This document shows, one piece after another, positions 33,402-42,810 of a stretch of DNA of 64,000 bases; position 1 is the stretch's first letter; each line of letters begins with the position of its first letter. The notes below the pieces were generated by a model that did not search any database, had not been told where the DNA came from, and saw only the letters and a program-made list of their open reading frames with translations. The translations under genes and the position numbers were made by a program. Source of the DNA: Pseudomonas sp. Irchel s3f7. Lineage in GTDB: Bacteria > Pseudomonadota > Gammaproteobacteria > Pseudomonadales > Pseudomonadaceae. The stretch is from positions 62,001 through 126,000 of the forward strand of contig NZ_FYDO01000006.1 of assembly GCF_900187615.1 (NCBI RefSeq). Reading direction: 5' to 3'.

Positions 33402-34643
33402 ATGACCCAGCCTTCAAATACCTCCCCTTCTACGGTCGCCATCATCGGCGGTGGCCCCGCCGGTTTGATGGCGGCTGAAGTGTTGAGCCAGGCCGGGATC
33501 AAGGTCGACCTGTACGACGGCATGCCTTCAGTCGGTCGAAAATTCCTGCTGGCCGGTGTCGGCGGCATGAACATCACCCATTCCGAAGCCTATCCGGCAT
33601 TTCTCTCACGCTACGCCGAACGCGCCCCGCAGATCGCGCCGTTGCTGCGAGGTTTCAGTGCCGATGCGTTATGCCAATGGATTCATGATCTGGGCATCGA
33701 AACCTTCGTCGGCAGTTCCGGCCGGGTGTTTCCGACCGACATGAAAGCCGCGCCCTTGCTGCGCGCCTGGCTCAAGCGCCTGCGGGACAGCGGCGTCGTT
33801 ATCCACACCCGTCACCGTTGGCTGGGCTGGAATGACCAAGGTGACTTGCGCATCGACAGCCCGGAAGGCGAAAAAACCGTGCAAGCCGACGCCACCCTCC
33901 TCGCCCTCGGCGGCGGCAGCTGGTCGCGCCTGGGCTCGGACGGTGCGTGGATGTTGCCATTGGAGCAACGCGGTGTAGGACTCGCGCCCTTGCAGCCAAG
34001 TAATTGCGGCTTCGAGGTGCAGGCATGGAGCGATTTGATGGTCAGCAAATTCGCCGGCGCCCCGCTGAAAAACATCGCCATCGGTCTCAACGACGACGTG
34101 CCACGGCTGGGTGAATGCGTGATCACCGCCACCGGCATCGAAGGCAGTTTGATCTACGCCCTGTCGGCACCGATTCGTGAAGCAATCAACCAGCACGGTT
34201 CGGCAACGATTCATCTGGACCTGTTACCGGGCCGGCCTGTGGATAAAGTGACGGCGGCATTGAGCAAACCCCGGGGCTCACGCTCCATGGCCAAGCACTT
34301 GCACAGTCAGTTGGGCATCGATGGCGTGAAAGCGGCGCTACTGCGGGAACTGACCCCTGCCGAAATATTCACTGACCCGGCCCTGCTGGCCAACGCGATC
34401 AAGGCATTGCCCCTGACGCTGGTGAAAACCCGTCCACTCGATGAGGCCATCAGCAGCGCGGGTGGAGTTTTGTTCGAAGCAATGGATGAGCGATTGATGC
34501 TCAAGCAAATGCCTGGCGTGTTTTGCGCCGGGGAGATGCTCGACTGGGAAGCGCCGACGGGCGGCTATTTGCTGACCGCGTGTTTCGCCAGTGGCCGGGC
34601 GGCCGGATTGGGAATGTTGCAGTGGTTGCAGCGCAAGGGCTGA
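33402..34643 (+). CDS. HI0933-like NAD(P)/FAD-dependent flavoprotein (TIGR03862 type)
   Basis: A 413-residue flavoprotein of the HI0933/YhiN family. The FAD motif VAIIGGGPAGLMAAEVL lies at residues 8-24, VGRKFLLAGVGGMNITHSE follows, and GGYLLTACFASGRAAGLG is at the C-terminus. The family is widespread and of unknown reaction. The ATG at 33402 is chosen because it precedes the Rossmann motif by the usual few residues. Confidence 0.9.
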   Translation: MTQPSNTSPSTVAIIGGGPAGLMAAEVLSQAGIKVDLYDGMPSVGRKFLLAGVGGMNITHSEAYPAFLSRYAERAPQIAPLLRGFSADALCQWIHDLGIETFVGSSGRVFPTDMKAAPLLRAWLKRLRDSGVVIHTRHRWLGWNDQGDLRIDSPEGEKTVQADATLLALGGGSWSRLGSDGAWMLPLEQRGVGLAPLQPSNCGFEVQAWSDLMVSKFAGAPLKNIAIGLNDDVPRLGECVITATGIEGSLIYALSAPIREAINQHGSATIHLDLLPGRPVDKVTAALSKPRGSRSMAKHLHSQLGIDGVKAALLRELTPAEIFTDPALLANAIKALPLTLVKTRPLDEAISSAGGVLFEAMDERLMLKQMPGVFCAGEMLDWEAPTGGYLLTACFASGRAAGLGMLQWLQRKG

Positions 34644-34658
34644 AGACCGCGCAGCGCC

Positions 34659-34734
34659 CATCGCCAGCAGGCTGGCTCCCACAGGGGATTTGTGTCGTTC
34701 ACAAAAACCTGTGGGCGCCAGCCTGCTGGCGATG
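34659..34734. repeat. REP-type inverted repeat
   Basis: CATCGCCAGCAGGCTGGCTCCCACAGG on the left pairs with CCTGTGGGCGCCAGCCTGCTGGCGATG on the right. It lies between the convergent flavoprotein and rhlE genes. Confidence 0.85.
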
Positions 34735-34759
34735 ACGACCTAACGGACGCAGTGCGAAA

Positions 34760-36100
34760 TTAAGGCTTACGCTTACGCGGCCCAGTGTTGAACACCGGCA
34801 CTTTGCGCACAGGCTTGATCGAAGGTTCCACTGGCGCCGCTTCCCCGCTATCGACCCATTTACCCAGATTGCGCTTACCACCGCCGCCACCGGATGCCTT
34901 GGGCTTCTTCGGTTTCTTCGGCTTCTTGACCACCTGACCGCTGGCATCGGTGTCCGGCACGCGGTGTTCGGGTTCAAAATCAGGCTCGCCCTGACGCTTC
35001 AAGGTCTGGCGCGTCAGCATCTCGATGGCCGACAGCAAATTCACTTCATCAGCACACACCAGCGAAATCGCCTCGCCGGTCGCGCCCGCTCGGCCGGTAC
35101 GACCGATGCGATGGATGTAGTCCTCGGCCACAATCGGCAGGTCGAAGTTGACCACCAGCGGCAAGTCTTCGATATCCAGGCCACGGGCGGCCACGTCGGT
35201 AGCGACCAGGATCTGCACTTCACTGGCCTTGAAACGGTCCAGTGCGCGCTGACGGGTTGCCTGGGGCTTGTCGCCGTGGATGCCATCGGCGTTGATGCCC
35301 AGGCCCTGGAGTTTTTCCACCAGCGCGTCCACGCCGTTGCGGGTCTTGGCGAACACCAGCACTTGCTTCCACTTGCCCTTGCGCATCAGGTGCACGAACA
35401 GTTCCGGCTTGCGCTTCTTGTCCACCGTCACAATCCATTGCTTGACGGTGTTGGCCGCGACGTTGCGCGGGCTCACTTCAACGGTCAGCGGGTCGTTGAG
35501 CATCTGCCCGGCCAGCAGGCGGATGTCGTCGGAGAAGGTCGCGGAGAACAACAGCGTCTGACGTTTCTTCGGCAGCGCACGGTAAATGTTCGCCAGCTCC
35601 TCGGAAAAGCCCAAGTCGAGCATGCGATCGGCTTCGTCCAGCACCAGGGTTTGCAACTGGTTGAACTTCAGCGCGTTCTGGCGGAACAGGTCGAGCAAAC
35701 GCCCCGGGGTTGCCACCAGCAGATCAACGCCGCTGCGCAGCTTCATCATTTGCGGGTTGATGCTGACGCCGCCGTACACCGCGTAAGTGCGCAATGGCAG
35801 GTTTTCGGCGTACTGGCGCACGGCTTCGTGAACCTGTTCCGCCAGTTCGCGGGTTGGCACCAGGATCAGCGCACGCACCGAGTTGGCCGTGACTTTCGGC
35901 CCTTCCATGGCCAGCAGTTGCAGCAGCGGCAAGGCGAAACCGGCCGTCTTGCCGGTGCCGGTCTGGGCGGCGGCCATCAGGTCGCGACCGGCCAGCACCG
36001 CCGGAATGGCTTGCGCCTGAACCGGCGTCGGAGTCTGGTAGCCGAGCGTCTCGAGGGAGCGCAGCAAGGGTTCGATCAGGCCAAGGGTGGCGAAAGTCAT
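34760..36100 (-). CDS. rhlE: DEAD-box RNA helicase RhlE
   Basis: A 446-residue DEAD-box helicase. The Q motif region (FATLGLIEPLLRSLETLGYQTPTPVQ), AQTGTGKT, PTRELAEQ, TPGRLLDL, DEADRMLD, SATF and HRIGRTGRAG are all present. A low-complexity basic tail (residues about 385-446, repeated KPKKPK and GGGGG) is typical of RhlE proteins, which act in ribosome maturation and mRNA decay at low temperature. The ATG at 36100 is chosen; an upstream start adds 12 residues. Confidence 0.93.
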   Translation of the reverse strand: MTFATLGLIEPLLRSLETLGYQTPTPVQAQAIPAVLAGRDLMAAAQTGTGKTAGFALPLLQLLAMEGPKVTANSVRALILVPTRELAEQVHEAVRQYAENLPLRTYAVYGGVSINPQMMKLRSGVDLLVATPGRLLDLFRQNALKFNQLQTLVLDEADRMLDLGFSEELANIYRALPKKRQTLLFSATFSDDIRLLAGQMLNDPLTVEVSPRNVAANTVKQWIVTVDKKRKPELFVHLMRKGKWKQVLVFAKTRNGVDALVEKLQGLGINADGIHGDKPQATRQRALDRFKASEVQILVATDVAARGLDIEDLPLVVNFDLPIVAEDYIHRIGRTGRAGATGEAISLVCADEVNLLSAIEMLTRQTLKRQGEPDFEPEHRVPDTDASGQVVKKPKKPKKPKASGGGGGKRNLGKWVDSGEAAPVEPSIKPVRKVPVFNTGPRKRKP

Positions 36101-36152
36101 GGGAGTACCGTAGGAAAAATCAGCGCGGGTGTGCAATGCCGCGCAGTTTACC

Positions 36153-37082
36153 CTAATTCACGCGGGATTCTGTCGGCACTGCCGTCACCACTGGCCGTTG
36201 CGGTGCACGACGCCACTGCGGCAGGCCGATCAACACCACCGCACTGATGATCACCAGCATGGCCAGCGCTTCTTCGATGCCGATGGTTTCACCGACAAAC
36301 ACGATGCCCAGCAACACCGCCACCGCCGGGTTGACGTAGGCATAGCTGGTCGCTGCCGCCGGGCGCACGTGCTTCAACAAGTACATGTAAGCGTTGAAAG
36401 CGATGATCGAACCGAACACGGTCAGGTACGCCAACGCGGCCCAGCCTTCAATCGGCGGCATTTTTTCCAGGTGTTCCCCGCTCACTGCGCTGGCAATCAA
36501 CAACACGACGCCGCCCACCAGCATTTCCACCGCGCTGGCCATCGCGCCCTGAGGCAACGGCAGGTGTTTGCTCCAAACAGAGCCAAAGGCCCAGGTCGCC
36601 GCTGCAAAAATCAGCAACGCCGCCCCCAATGGACTCGATTGCAGGTTGGACCCCAGGTTGAGCATGGCGATGCCGATGATCCCGAGCACAATCCCGGCCC
36701 ATTCGAGACGGGTATTACGTGCGCCCCAGAAATATCCGCAGAGCAAGGTAAACAGCGGCACCGTCGCCACCGCCAGCGCTGCGACGCCGGAAGCAACGCC
36801 GGTGTGTTCCGCCACAGTGACCGCGCCATTGCCACACGCCAGCAACAAGATCCCGATGATGCCCGCGGCTTTCCATTGCGCCCAGGTCGGTGCCGGTACC
36901 CCGCGCCAACGCAGGTAGGCGTACATCAGCGTCCCGGCAATCACGAAACGAACGCCCGCCAGCAGCAACGGCGGCCAGTACTCCACGCCAATGCGAATCA
37001 CCAGATAAGTCGAACCCCAAATCACGTACAACGCGAAAAAGGCAGCGATCAACGGTAAGGGAAAACGACGGAGGCCAGGCAT
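36153..37082 (-). CDS. yedA: EamA-family drug/metabolite exporter, YedA-like
   Basis: A 309-residue inner-membrane protein with two EamA repeats and ten helices. The N-terminal FALYVIWGSTYLVIRIGVEYWPPLLLAGVRF is typical of the YedA/RhaT branch. It may export amino acids or related compounds. It lies divergently from an Lrp/AsnC regulator 165 bases away, which probably controls it. Confidence 0.87.
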   Translation of the reverse strand: MPGLRRFPLPLIAAFFALYVIWGSTYLVIRIGVEYWPPLLLAGVRFVIAGTLMYAYLRWRGVPAPTWAQWKAAGIIGILLLACGNGAVTVAEHTGVASGVAALAVATVPLFTLLCGYFWGARNTRLEWAGIVLGIIGIAMLNLGSNLQSSPLGAALLIFAAATWAFGSVWSKHLPLPQGAMASAVEMLVGGVVLLIASAVSGEHLEKMPPIEGWAALAYLTVFGSIIAFNAYMYLLKHVRPAAATSYAYVNPAVAVLLGIVFVGETIGIEEALAMLVIISAVVLIGLPQWRRAPQRPVVTAVPTESRVN

Positions 37083-37247
37083 GGGGAGCAGCTCGCAGGC
37101 AAGACAAGTGAACGGCTATTCTAGAAAGGCCAACGGCGGAAAATAAGTTACAAAACGTGTTTATAGGGCCGGTACACTTTTCAAACCACGGAGATTATTG
37201 CGCTAAGCCGTGCTTTCGAAAGTCAGTCATTTTCAGGAGTCGCCACC

Positions 37248-37700
37248 ATGGACAAATACGACCGCATGCTGCTCAGCGCCCTGCTGGAAAACGGTCGCGC
37301 GTCCTACGCGGACCTGGCGCGCAAGGTCAACCTGAGCGCCCCGGCGGTGGCCGAACGCGTGGCCAAGCTCGAAGCCAGCGGCGTGATCACCGGGTACCAG
37401 GCGAAAGTCGACATGGCCAAGCTAGGCCTGCCGATCCAGTGCGTGATCGAACTGCGCCTGAACCAGCACGGCAACCAGAAGGCCTACGACGACCTGATCA
37501 AAATCCCGCAATTGACCGAGTGCCATCGGGTGACAGGTGATCCGTGCGTGATCATGCAAGCGGCGGTGGGCTCGATGCCGGAGCTGGAAGAGCTGATCAA
37601 CCGGATTGCCACGTTCGGGTTCAGCAAGACGTCGATTGTGTTGTCGAGTGCGATAGAGAAGCGCGTGCCGTTGGGGCATATCGAAGGCAATGGCAAATAG
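37248..37700 (+). CDS. Lrp/AsnC-family transcriptional regulator
   Basis: A 150-residue regulator with an N-terminal helix-turn-helix (DRMLLSALLENGRASYADLARKVNLSAPAVAERVAKLEASGVI) and a C-terminal RAM/AsnC ligand domain (CHRVTGDPCVIMQAAV). It is divergent from the EamA exporter; in this family such pairs usually mean amino-acid-dependent control of an exporter. Confidence 0.93.
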   Translation: MDKYDRMLLSALLENGRASYADLARKVNLSAPAVAERVAKLEASGVITGYQAKVDMAKLGLPIQCVIELRLNQHGNQKAYDDLIKIPQLTECHRVTGDPCVIMQAAVGSMPELEELINRIATFGFSKTSIVLSSAIEKRVPLGHIEGNGK

Positions 37701-37705
37701 TTACA

Positions 37706-37797
37706 TGTAGGCGCTGGCTTGCCAGCGATGACGGATTCAAATTCAAACCCAATGCTGGCTGATTCACCGCTTTCGCCAGCAAGCCGACTCCTACAGG
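37706..37797. repeat. REP-type inverted repeat
   Basis: TGTAGGCGCTGGCTTGCCAGCGATGAC on the left faces TTTCGCCAGCAAGCCGACTCCTACA on the right. It lies between convergent genes, beginning five bases past the Lrp stop. Confidence 0.8.
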
Positions 37798-37818
37798 GGA
37801 TGTGCGGTGTACTCGGGG

Positions 37819-38424
37819 TCAGCGATAGCGCTGGAGATGCTCGGTTACTTTCGCGGCCGGTACTTTCTGCAACTTGCACAGCAAATCATGGGACAGCTCG
37901 CGCAAGCCATGCTTCTGCAACAACTCTTCGGCGAGGTGTGTGGTCAGGTTGGCCGCCATCTCGGCATCGGCCATGGCCCGGTGGGCCTTGCCGGTATTGG
38001 GCAGGTTGGCAAACGTGGTGAGGGTGCCGAGTTTGTGGTTCGGCGCCGCAGGCATCAGGCGTCGGGCCAACAGCAACGAGCACGCGAAGTTCTGCAACCG
38101 CGTGCGCTTGATCCGCCCCAGTTCGAAGTCCCAGAACTTCTGGTCGAACGCGGCGTTGTGCGCCAGCAACGGCGTGGTGCCCACGAACTCGTTGACCTCG
38201 TTCATCACCTGCTCCGCCGATGGCGCCGTGCGCAGCATGGCGTTGCTGATGCCGGTGAGTTGCTCGATGAACGCCGGGACGCGCACGCCGGCGTTCATCA
38301 GGCTCTGGTAACGCTCGACGATGCGCCCCTGTTCAAGGATCACCACGGCGATTTCCGTGGCCCGGCAGCTGCTGCTTGGGGAGATCCCGGTGGTTTCAAA
38401 GTCGATGACTGCGATGCGTTCCAA
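37819..38424 (-). CDS. 3'-5' exonuclease, DnaQ/DEDDh type
   Basis: A 201-residue exonuclease of the DnaQ superfamily. Exo I is IDFETTG (residues 7-13), Exo II is LLAHNAAFDQKFW, and Exo III is HRAMADAEMAANL with the DEDDh histidine. It is a stand-alone domain, not the polymerase epsilon subunit (no polymerase-binding tail). The preceding gene on the strand encodes a NYN-domain protein 22 bases away, so the two may share a transcript. Confidence 0.9.
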   Translation of the reverse strand: MERIAVIDFETTGISPSSSCRATEIAVVILEQGRIVERYQSLMNAGVRVPAFIEQLTGISNAMLRTAPSAEQVMNEVNEFVGTTPLLAHNAAFDQKFWDFELGRIKRTRLQNFACSLLLARRLMPAAPNHKLGTLTTFANLPNTGKAHRAMADAEMAANLTTHLAEELLQKHGLRELSHDLLCKLQKVPAAKVTEHLQRYR

Positions 38425-38446
38425 ACCTGTTTCAACTCCGTAAAAA

Positions 38447-38926
38447 TCAATTCTTGAGCAGCAATGCGCCTTCGATCGGCACGTAGCGGCTGGCGGCGCG
38501 GATCAGCGAGTTGGCGGTCAGGCCCGGCACCCCGTAGGCCACCGCTTGCACGCCGTGCTTGTTGATGATGCGCTCGAGCAGCATGTCGAAATCACCGTCG
38601 CCGGAGGCCAGGACGACTTCGTCGACATGGTCGGCGGCGTCCATGATGTCGAGGGTGATACCCACGTCCCAGTCGCCCTTGGCCGAGCCGTCGCTGCGTT
38701 GGATATAGGGTTTGAGCTTCACGGTGAAACCGAGGTTGCGCAGGATCTGCTGGAACTGCTGCTGCTTGCTGTCGCCACGATCGATGGCGTAGGCATAGGC
38801 TTCAACGATTTCACCCTGTTTGCTGATGTCAGCCCACAGCGCAGCGTAGTTGAAATGACAACCATAGGCCTGACGCACGGTGTAGTAGAGGTTTTGGACA
38901 TCGGCGAACACTGCGATTTTTTTCAC
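38447..38926 (-). CDS. NYN-domain protein (LabA/DUF88-like)
   Basis: A 159-residue PIN-like NYN-domain protein. Acidic residues expected for a metal-dependent nuclease are present: FADVQN (D9), DWDVGITLDIMD and LASGDGDFDMLL. Family members are RNases or RNA-binding regulators; its role here is unknown. It is probably cotranscribed with the downstream exonuclease gene. Confidence 0.88.
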   Translation of the reverse strand: MKKIAVFADVQNLYYTVRQAYGCHFNYAALWADISKQGEIVEAYAYAIDRGDSKQQQFQQILRNLGFTVKLKPYIQRSDGSAKGDWDVGITLDIMDAADHVDEVVLASGDGDFDMLLERIINKHGVQAVAYGVPGLTANSLIRAASRYVPIEGALLLKN

Positions 38927-39013
38927 CGGCTTTCCTCAAGGCTGAAATCAGGCTCCAGGCCCGAAAGGCGCCCAGTATGCCAGCGTCGAGGAATATTCCG
39001 CGAATAATCGGCT

Positions 39014-39119
39014 ATGTGGCGAGGGAGCTTGCTCCCGTTGGGGTGCGAAGCAGCCCACTTGCTTTAGAACCCAAGGGGACTGCTACGCAGTCCAGCGGGA
39101 GCAAGCTCCCTCGCCACAG
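39014..39119. repeat. Inverted repeat of the GCGAGGGAGC family
   Basis: TGTGGCGAGGGAGCTTGCTCCCG on the left pairs with CGGGAGCAAGCTCCCTCGCCACA on the right across about 60 bases. It is the longer form of the palindrome at 14887-14916 and lies between two minus-strand genes. Confidence 0.82.
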
Positions 39120-39124
39120 GTGTG

Positions 39125-39859
39125 TCAGACGAAGGAATCGTCGTCGCCGCTGAAGAATGATTCATCGCTGTAATCGGCGTCGTCGAAGCCGCCCTGATCG
39201 TTGCCCGCCATGCGCTGGTCATCGCCCCAGGTGTTGTTGCTCTGGTCGTTGACCTGGGCCGGCTCTTCCTTGATGACTTCGACGACTTCCTGCGGTTGCT
39301 GATTGTGCTGGAACAGGCTGCTGATGCCTTGTGCCAGCATCACACCACCCGCCACGCCCGCAGCCGTTTTCAGTGCCCCGCCGAGAAAACTGCTCCCGGC
39401 CGCTGCTGGCGCCTGAGGGGCGTAATTCTGCTGCGCTGCTCCGAAGTTCTGCTGTGAGCCGAACGACGAACGCCCCGGTTCACGCCAGCCCGCGTTCGAA
39501 GGTGGCGCACTCTGGGTTGGCGCGGGCTGTGGATCGCGGGAAGCGCCGCCGAAGATGCTCGACAAAAAGCCACCGCTGCTCGGTGCTGAAGCCGGGGCCG
39601 ACTGTGTCCTGGCCTGTTGCAGCTCAGCCTGCAATTGCTGGACCTGCTGGGTCAGTTGCTTGTTCTGTTCATCGAGACTCTTGATCGCCGCCTCTTGCAC
39701 CAGAATCGCCTGGGTCATGAAATAACCTGCCGCCGGCTGGCGCGTCAGGTGTTCCTTGATCCGCGCCTCGGCCTGGGCGTCGCGCGGGGCTGCGTCCGTT
39801 TCGGCCTGTTGCAGCCGGGAAAACAGTCCATCGATCAGGGTTTGTTCTTCGCTGTTCAT
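39125..39859 (-). CDS. DUF2076 family periplasmic ligand-binding-like protein
   Basis: A 244-residue protein. Residues 1-90 form a helical, coiled-coil-prone domain (MNSEEQTLIDGLFSRLQQAE, then QNKQLTQQVQQLQAELQQA). A Gly/Ser/Pro/Gln-rich linker follows, then a short hydrophobic GGALKTAAGVAGGVMLAQGI and an acidic tail (DDADYSDESFFSGDDDSF). This matches DUF2076 in length and layout; its function is unknown. The ATG at 39859 is chosen because MNSEEQTLI is the family start. Confidence 0.88.
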   Translation of the reverse strand: MNSEEQTLIDGLFSRLQQAETDAAPRDAQAEARIKEHLTRQPAAGYFMTQAILVQEAAIKSLDEQNKQLTQQVQQLQAELQQARTQSAPASAPSSGGFLSSIFGGASRDPQPAPTQSAPPSNAGWREPGRSSFGSQQNFGAAQQNYAPQAPAAAGSSFLGGALKTAAGVAGGVMLAQGISSLFQHNQQPQEVVEVIKEEPAQVNDQSNNTWGDDQRMAGNDQGGFDDADYSDESFFSGDDDSFV

Positions 39860-40037
39860 GGCGACCTCGTAGATTGCCGGGAAAATCGTTGCCTTCATCC
39901 ATTGAGGATAAGCTGCTCGACCTTAATGGAGGCTGAAACAAGATGTTTCAATGTCCTTTACCGAACGTTTACGTTTGCTTACGCCTGCACATCATCGGTT
40001 ACAGTGTGCACCTGATTACAACCAGCGATACCGACTG

Positions 40038-40712
40038 ATGAATCCGTTAGATGTACTGCGTGACTCCCTGTATTTCTTCAAGCGCAATCTGGGTCAGATC
40101 GTGCAGCTGTGCCTGCCGCTGGTGATCCTTGAAGCGTTGCTGCAACAGGTGGTTGATCATTCCACCGAGCCGGACAGTTTCCCCGGCATCAGCGTGATCG
40201 TCGGCCTGCTGGTGTACCCGTTGTACACCGCCGCACTGATCCTGTTTCTCGATGCCCGCAGCCGGGGCGAATCGCCGAGCAACCGCGAGCTGCTGTCGCG
40301 GTCCGCCTATCTGTGGCCACGCTTTGCCCTGCTGACGGCCCTCAACACCGTGTTGATTCTGCTGGGCCTGTCGCTGTATTTCCTGCCGGGCATCTACCTG
40401 ATGGTGACCTTGGCATTCGGCGAATACCTGCTGGTCCTGCGGGGCCTGGCGCCACTGGCGGCGATGAAAGAAAGCCTGCGCATGACTAAAGGTCACTTCA
40501 TGCGCATCCTGCTGTGCATCCTGTGTGTGATGGGGCCGCTGTGGCTGCTCAAAGGCCTGACGCTGGCGGCGTACCCGGAACCTCAAAACCCGGTGGTTTC
40601 CATACTGATCGACAGCGCCCACAGTTTCCTGCAGCTGTTCACCAGCGTGGTGCTGTTCCGACTGTTCATGCTGATCAGCCCACTGCCCGAGAACAATGAC
40701 GCACCGCTCTGA
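40038..40712 (+). CDS. yciC: YciC/UPF0259 family membrane protein
   Basis: A 224-residue integral membrane protein with about six helices and the family N-terminus MNPLDVLRDSLYFFKRNLGQIV. It contains the UPF0259 signature around MKESLRMTKGHFMRIL. Its function is unknown in the family. The following EEP nuclease gene begins 66 bases downstream on the same strand. Confidence 0.86.
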   Translation: MNPLDVLRDSLYFFKRNLGQIVQLCLPLVILEALLQQVVDHSTEPDSFPGISVIVGLLVYPLYTAALILFLDARSRGESPSNRELLSRSAYLWPRFALLTALNTVLILLGLSLYFLPGIYLMVTLAFGEYLLVLRGLAPLAAMKESLRMTKGHFMRILLCILCVMGPLWLLKGLTLAAYPEPQNPVVSILIDSAHSFLQLFTSVVLFRLFMLISPLPENNDAPL

Positions 40713-40778
40713 CCTTGGGCGCAGTCATCACTCTCGAGTATGCTCGGGAACAATTTTGTAACGCTAATAAGCCGAGCC

Positions 40779-41858
40779 ATGACCCGTCTACTGCGCTACA
40801 CCCTGCTGGGCCTGACGATGTTGATCGGTCTGATCGCACTGTCGATCTACAGCCTGACCTGGCGCCCCGAGGCCAAGGAAGTGCTGGCGGTCAATTGCAG
40901 CGACCAGGCACCGACGTTGGCGCCCGGCCAGGCGCTGAAGGTGATGACCTGGAACGTTCAGTACCTGGCCGGCAAGCGGTATGTGTTCTGGAATGACTTG
41001 GCCGCTGGCACCGACGACAGCCCTACGCCGGAAGACATGGCCTTCAGCCTCGACGAAGTGGCGCGGGTGATTCGAGACGAGCAACCGGACATAGTGCTGT
41101 TGCAGGAACTCGACAACGGCGCCAAGGCCAGCGGTTACCAGAACCAGCTGAAACTGTTACAGGAACGGGTCGCCGACTTGTATCCGTGCAGCACCAGCGC
41201 CTTCGACTGGAAGGCCGATTTCGTCCCCAACACGCATATCTTCGGCAGCGTTGGCCGGCAGTTGGCAACCCTGAGCCGCTTCCAGATCGAACATGCTGAA
41301 CGGCTGCAATTGCCGGTCGCCTCGACCAACCCAATCAGCCACCAGTTCCAACCGAAAGACGCCTTGCTGGTGGCTTACTTGCCGTTGAGTGACGGCGGGC
41401 AAATAGCGGTTCTGAACACCCATCTGGAGCGCTCGGCCCAGGCCGACGATACGCTGCAAACCCAGGTGAGCGCCGTGGCCAAGGTGCTCGACAAGCTCGA
41501 AAGCCGTGGCACACCGTGGCTGATCGGCGGCGACTTCAATCTGTTGCCGCTGGGCCAATACCGACGCCTGCCCGACACGCAACGCACGCCCTACTCCGCC
41601 GACAGCGCCTTGCATGTGTTGTGGGACAAATACCCGATGATCCCGAACAACAACGAGGCCGGTGGCGTCGACCGCGAACGCTGGCTGACCCACTACCCGA
41701 ATGATCCGAGACTGAACGGCCCGGACCGGACCGCCGACTACCTGTTCTACAGTCCGCGAATCAAACGGGTCGAAGCACAGGTCCGGCAGGACGATACGTT
41801 GCGCATCTCCGATCACCTGCCGGTGATTGCACGGTTCCTTCTACCGGCTGCGCCTTAA
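40779..41858 (+). CDS. Membrane-anchored endonuclease/exonuclease/phosphatase-fold protein
   Basis: A 359-residue protein with an N-terminal membrane helix (MTRLLRYTLLGLTMLIGLIALSIYSL) and an EEP (DNase I-like) domain from about residue 55. Metal and catalytic positions are visible: MTWNVQYL, LLQELDNG, LNTHLERS, GGDFNLLP and SDHLPV near the C-terminus. It could be a secreted or membrane-bound nuclease or phosphodiesterase; the substrate is unknown. Confidence 0.86.
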   Translation: MTRLLRYTLLGLTMLIGLIALSIYSLTWRPEAKEVLAVNCSDQAPTLAPGQALKVMTWNVQYLAGKRYVFWNDLAAGTDDSPTPEDMAFSLDEVARVIRDEQPDIVLLQELDNGAKASGYQNQLKLLQERVADLYPCSTSAFDWKADFVPNTHIFGSVGRQLATLSRFQIEHAERLQLPVASTNPISHQFQPKDALLVAYLPLSDGGQIAVLNTHLERSAQADDTLQTQVSAVAKVLDKLESRGTPWLIGGDFNLLPLGQYRRLPDTQRTPYSADSALHVLWDKYPMIPNNNEAGGVDRERWLTHYPNDPRLNGPDRTADYLFYSPRIKRVEAQVRQDDTLRISDHLPVIARFLLPAAP

Positions 41859-41868
41859 CGCATAACCT

Positions 41869-41957
41869 GTATGAGCTGGCTTGCCAGCGATGACGTAGTG
41901 TCAGTCGACATCATCGTTGAATGATCAATCGCCATCGCTGGCAAGCCAGCTCCTACA
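41869..41957. repeat. REP-type inverted repeat
   Basis: GTATGAGCTGGCTTGCCAGCGATGACG on the left, ATCGCTGGCAAGCCAGCTCCTACAGG on the right. The left arm has a T where most copies have AGG (GTAtGAGC). It lies between the convergent EEP and ABC genes. Confidence 0.82.
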
Positions 41958-41976
41958 GGGGATGTGCGTTGGCGGC

Positions 41977-42810
41977 TTAATGCACCTCCTCCAGATCATC
42001 ATGCAGCAGGCCGAAAATCTCGCGCTTCATCTCGATGAAGGAGCGCTCCATGACCATGTCCAGATTGCGCGGACGCTCGATCGGCACGTCCAGAATCCGC
42101 TTGATCCGCCCAGGTCTGGCGCCCATGACGTAGACCCGGTCACCCAGCAGAATCGCCTCGTCGATGTCGTGGGTCACGAACAAAACCGTCTTCTTGCTGT
42201 TGCCCCAGACCCGCAACAACAGCTGCTGCATTTGCAGGCGGGTCTGGCTGTCGAGGGCGCCGAAGGGTTCGTCCATCAGCAGGATCTGCGGATCGTTCGC
42301 CAACGCCCGGGCTATCGCCACGCGCTGCATCATGCCGCCGGAAAGCTGCTTGGCGTAGTTGTCGGCAAAGCCGCTCAAACCCACCTCATTGACGTAGTAA
42401 TCGACGATGTCCTTGCGTTGCGCCGCCGGCATGCCGCGACGTTTTAGGCCGAACTCGACGTTCTGCCGCACGGTCAACCATGGGAACAGCGTGTAGCTCT
42501 GGAACACCATCCCGCGATCCGCACCGGGGCCTTCGACCTGCTGACCGCCAACGTAGATCTCGCCTGATGTCGGTTCGGCCAGGCCAGCGGTGAGGTACAG
42601 CAAGCTCGACTTGCCGCAACCCGAAGGCCCCACCAGTACCGCAAATTGCTGGTCTGGTACTTCGAACGACACTTCCTCCAACGCGGTAAAAGTGCCGCCA
42701 TCGGGTTTCTTGTAACGCAGGCTGACCTTGTCCACCTTCAGCCGCGGGGCATTTACCGGGGCAGCCTGAGGGGCGACAAAACGATGAGTGGCGGCGGTTA
42801 CTGAGCCCAT
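41977..42810 (-). CDS. ABC transporter ATP-binding protein (nitrate/sulfonate/taurine type)
   Basis: A 277-residue ATPase. Walker A is GPSGCGKSSLL, the signature is LSGGMMQRVAIARAL, Walker B is ILLMDEPFGALD and the H-loop is FVTHDIDEAI. It belongs with the SsuB/TauB group. It overlaps the permease gene by 13 bases and forms an importer with the two genes upstream. The N-terminus has about 25 extra residues before the ATPase core. Confidence 0.93.
   Translation of the reverse strand: MGSVTAATHRFVAPQAAPVNAPRLKVDKVSLRYKKPDGGTFTALEEVSFEVPDQQFAVLVGPSGCGKSSLLYLTAGLAEPTSGEIYVGGQQVEGPGADRGMVFQSYTLFPWLTVRQNVEFGLKRRGMPAAQRKDIVDYYVNEVGLSGFADNYAKQLSGGMMQRVAIARALANDPQILLMDEPFGALDSQTRLQMQQLLLRVWGNSKKTVLFVTHDIDEAILLGDRVYVMGARPGRIKRILDVPIERPRNLDMVMERSFIEMKREIFGLLHDDLEEVH

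Noticed and set aside
34964..36247. A 427-codon plus-strand frame.
   Set aside because: Antisense shadow of rhlE; the minus strand has every DEAD-box motif.
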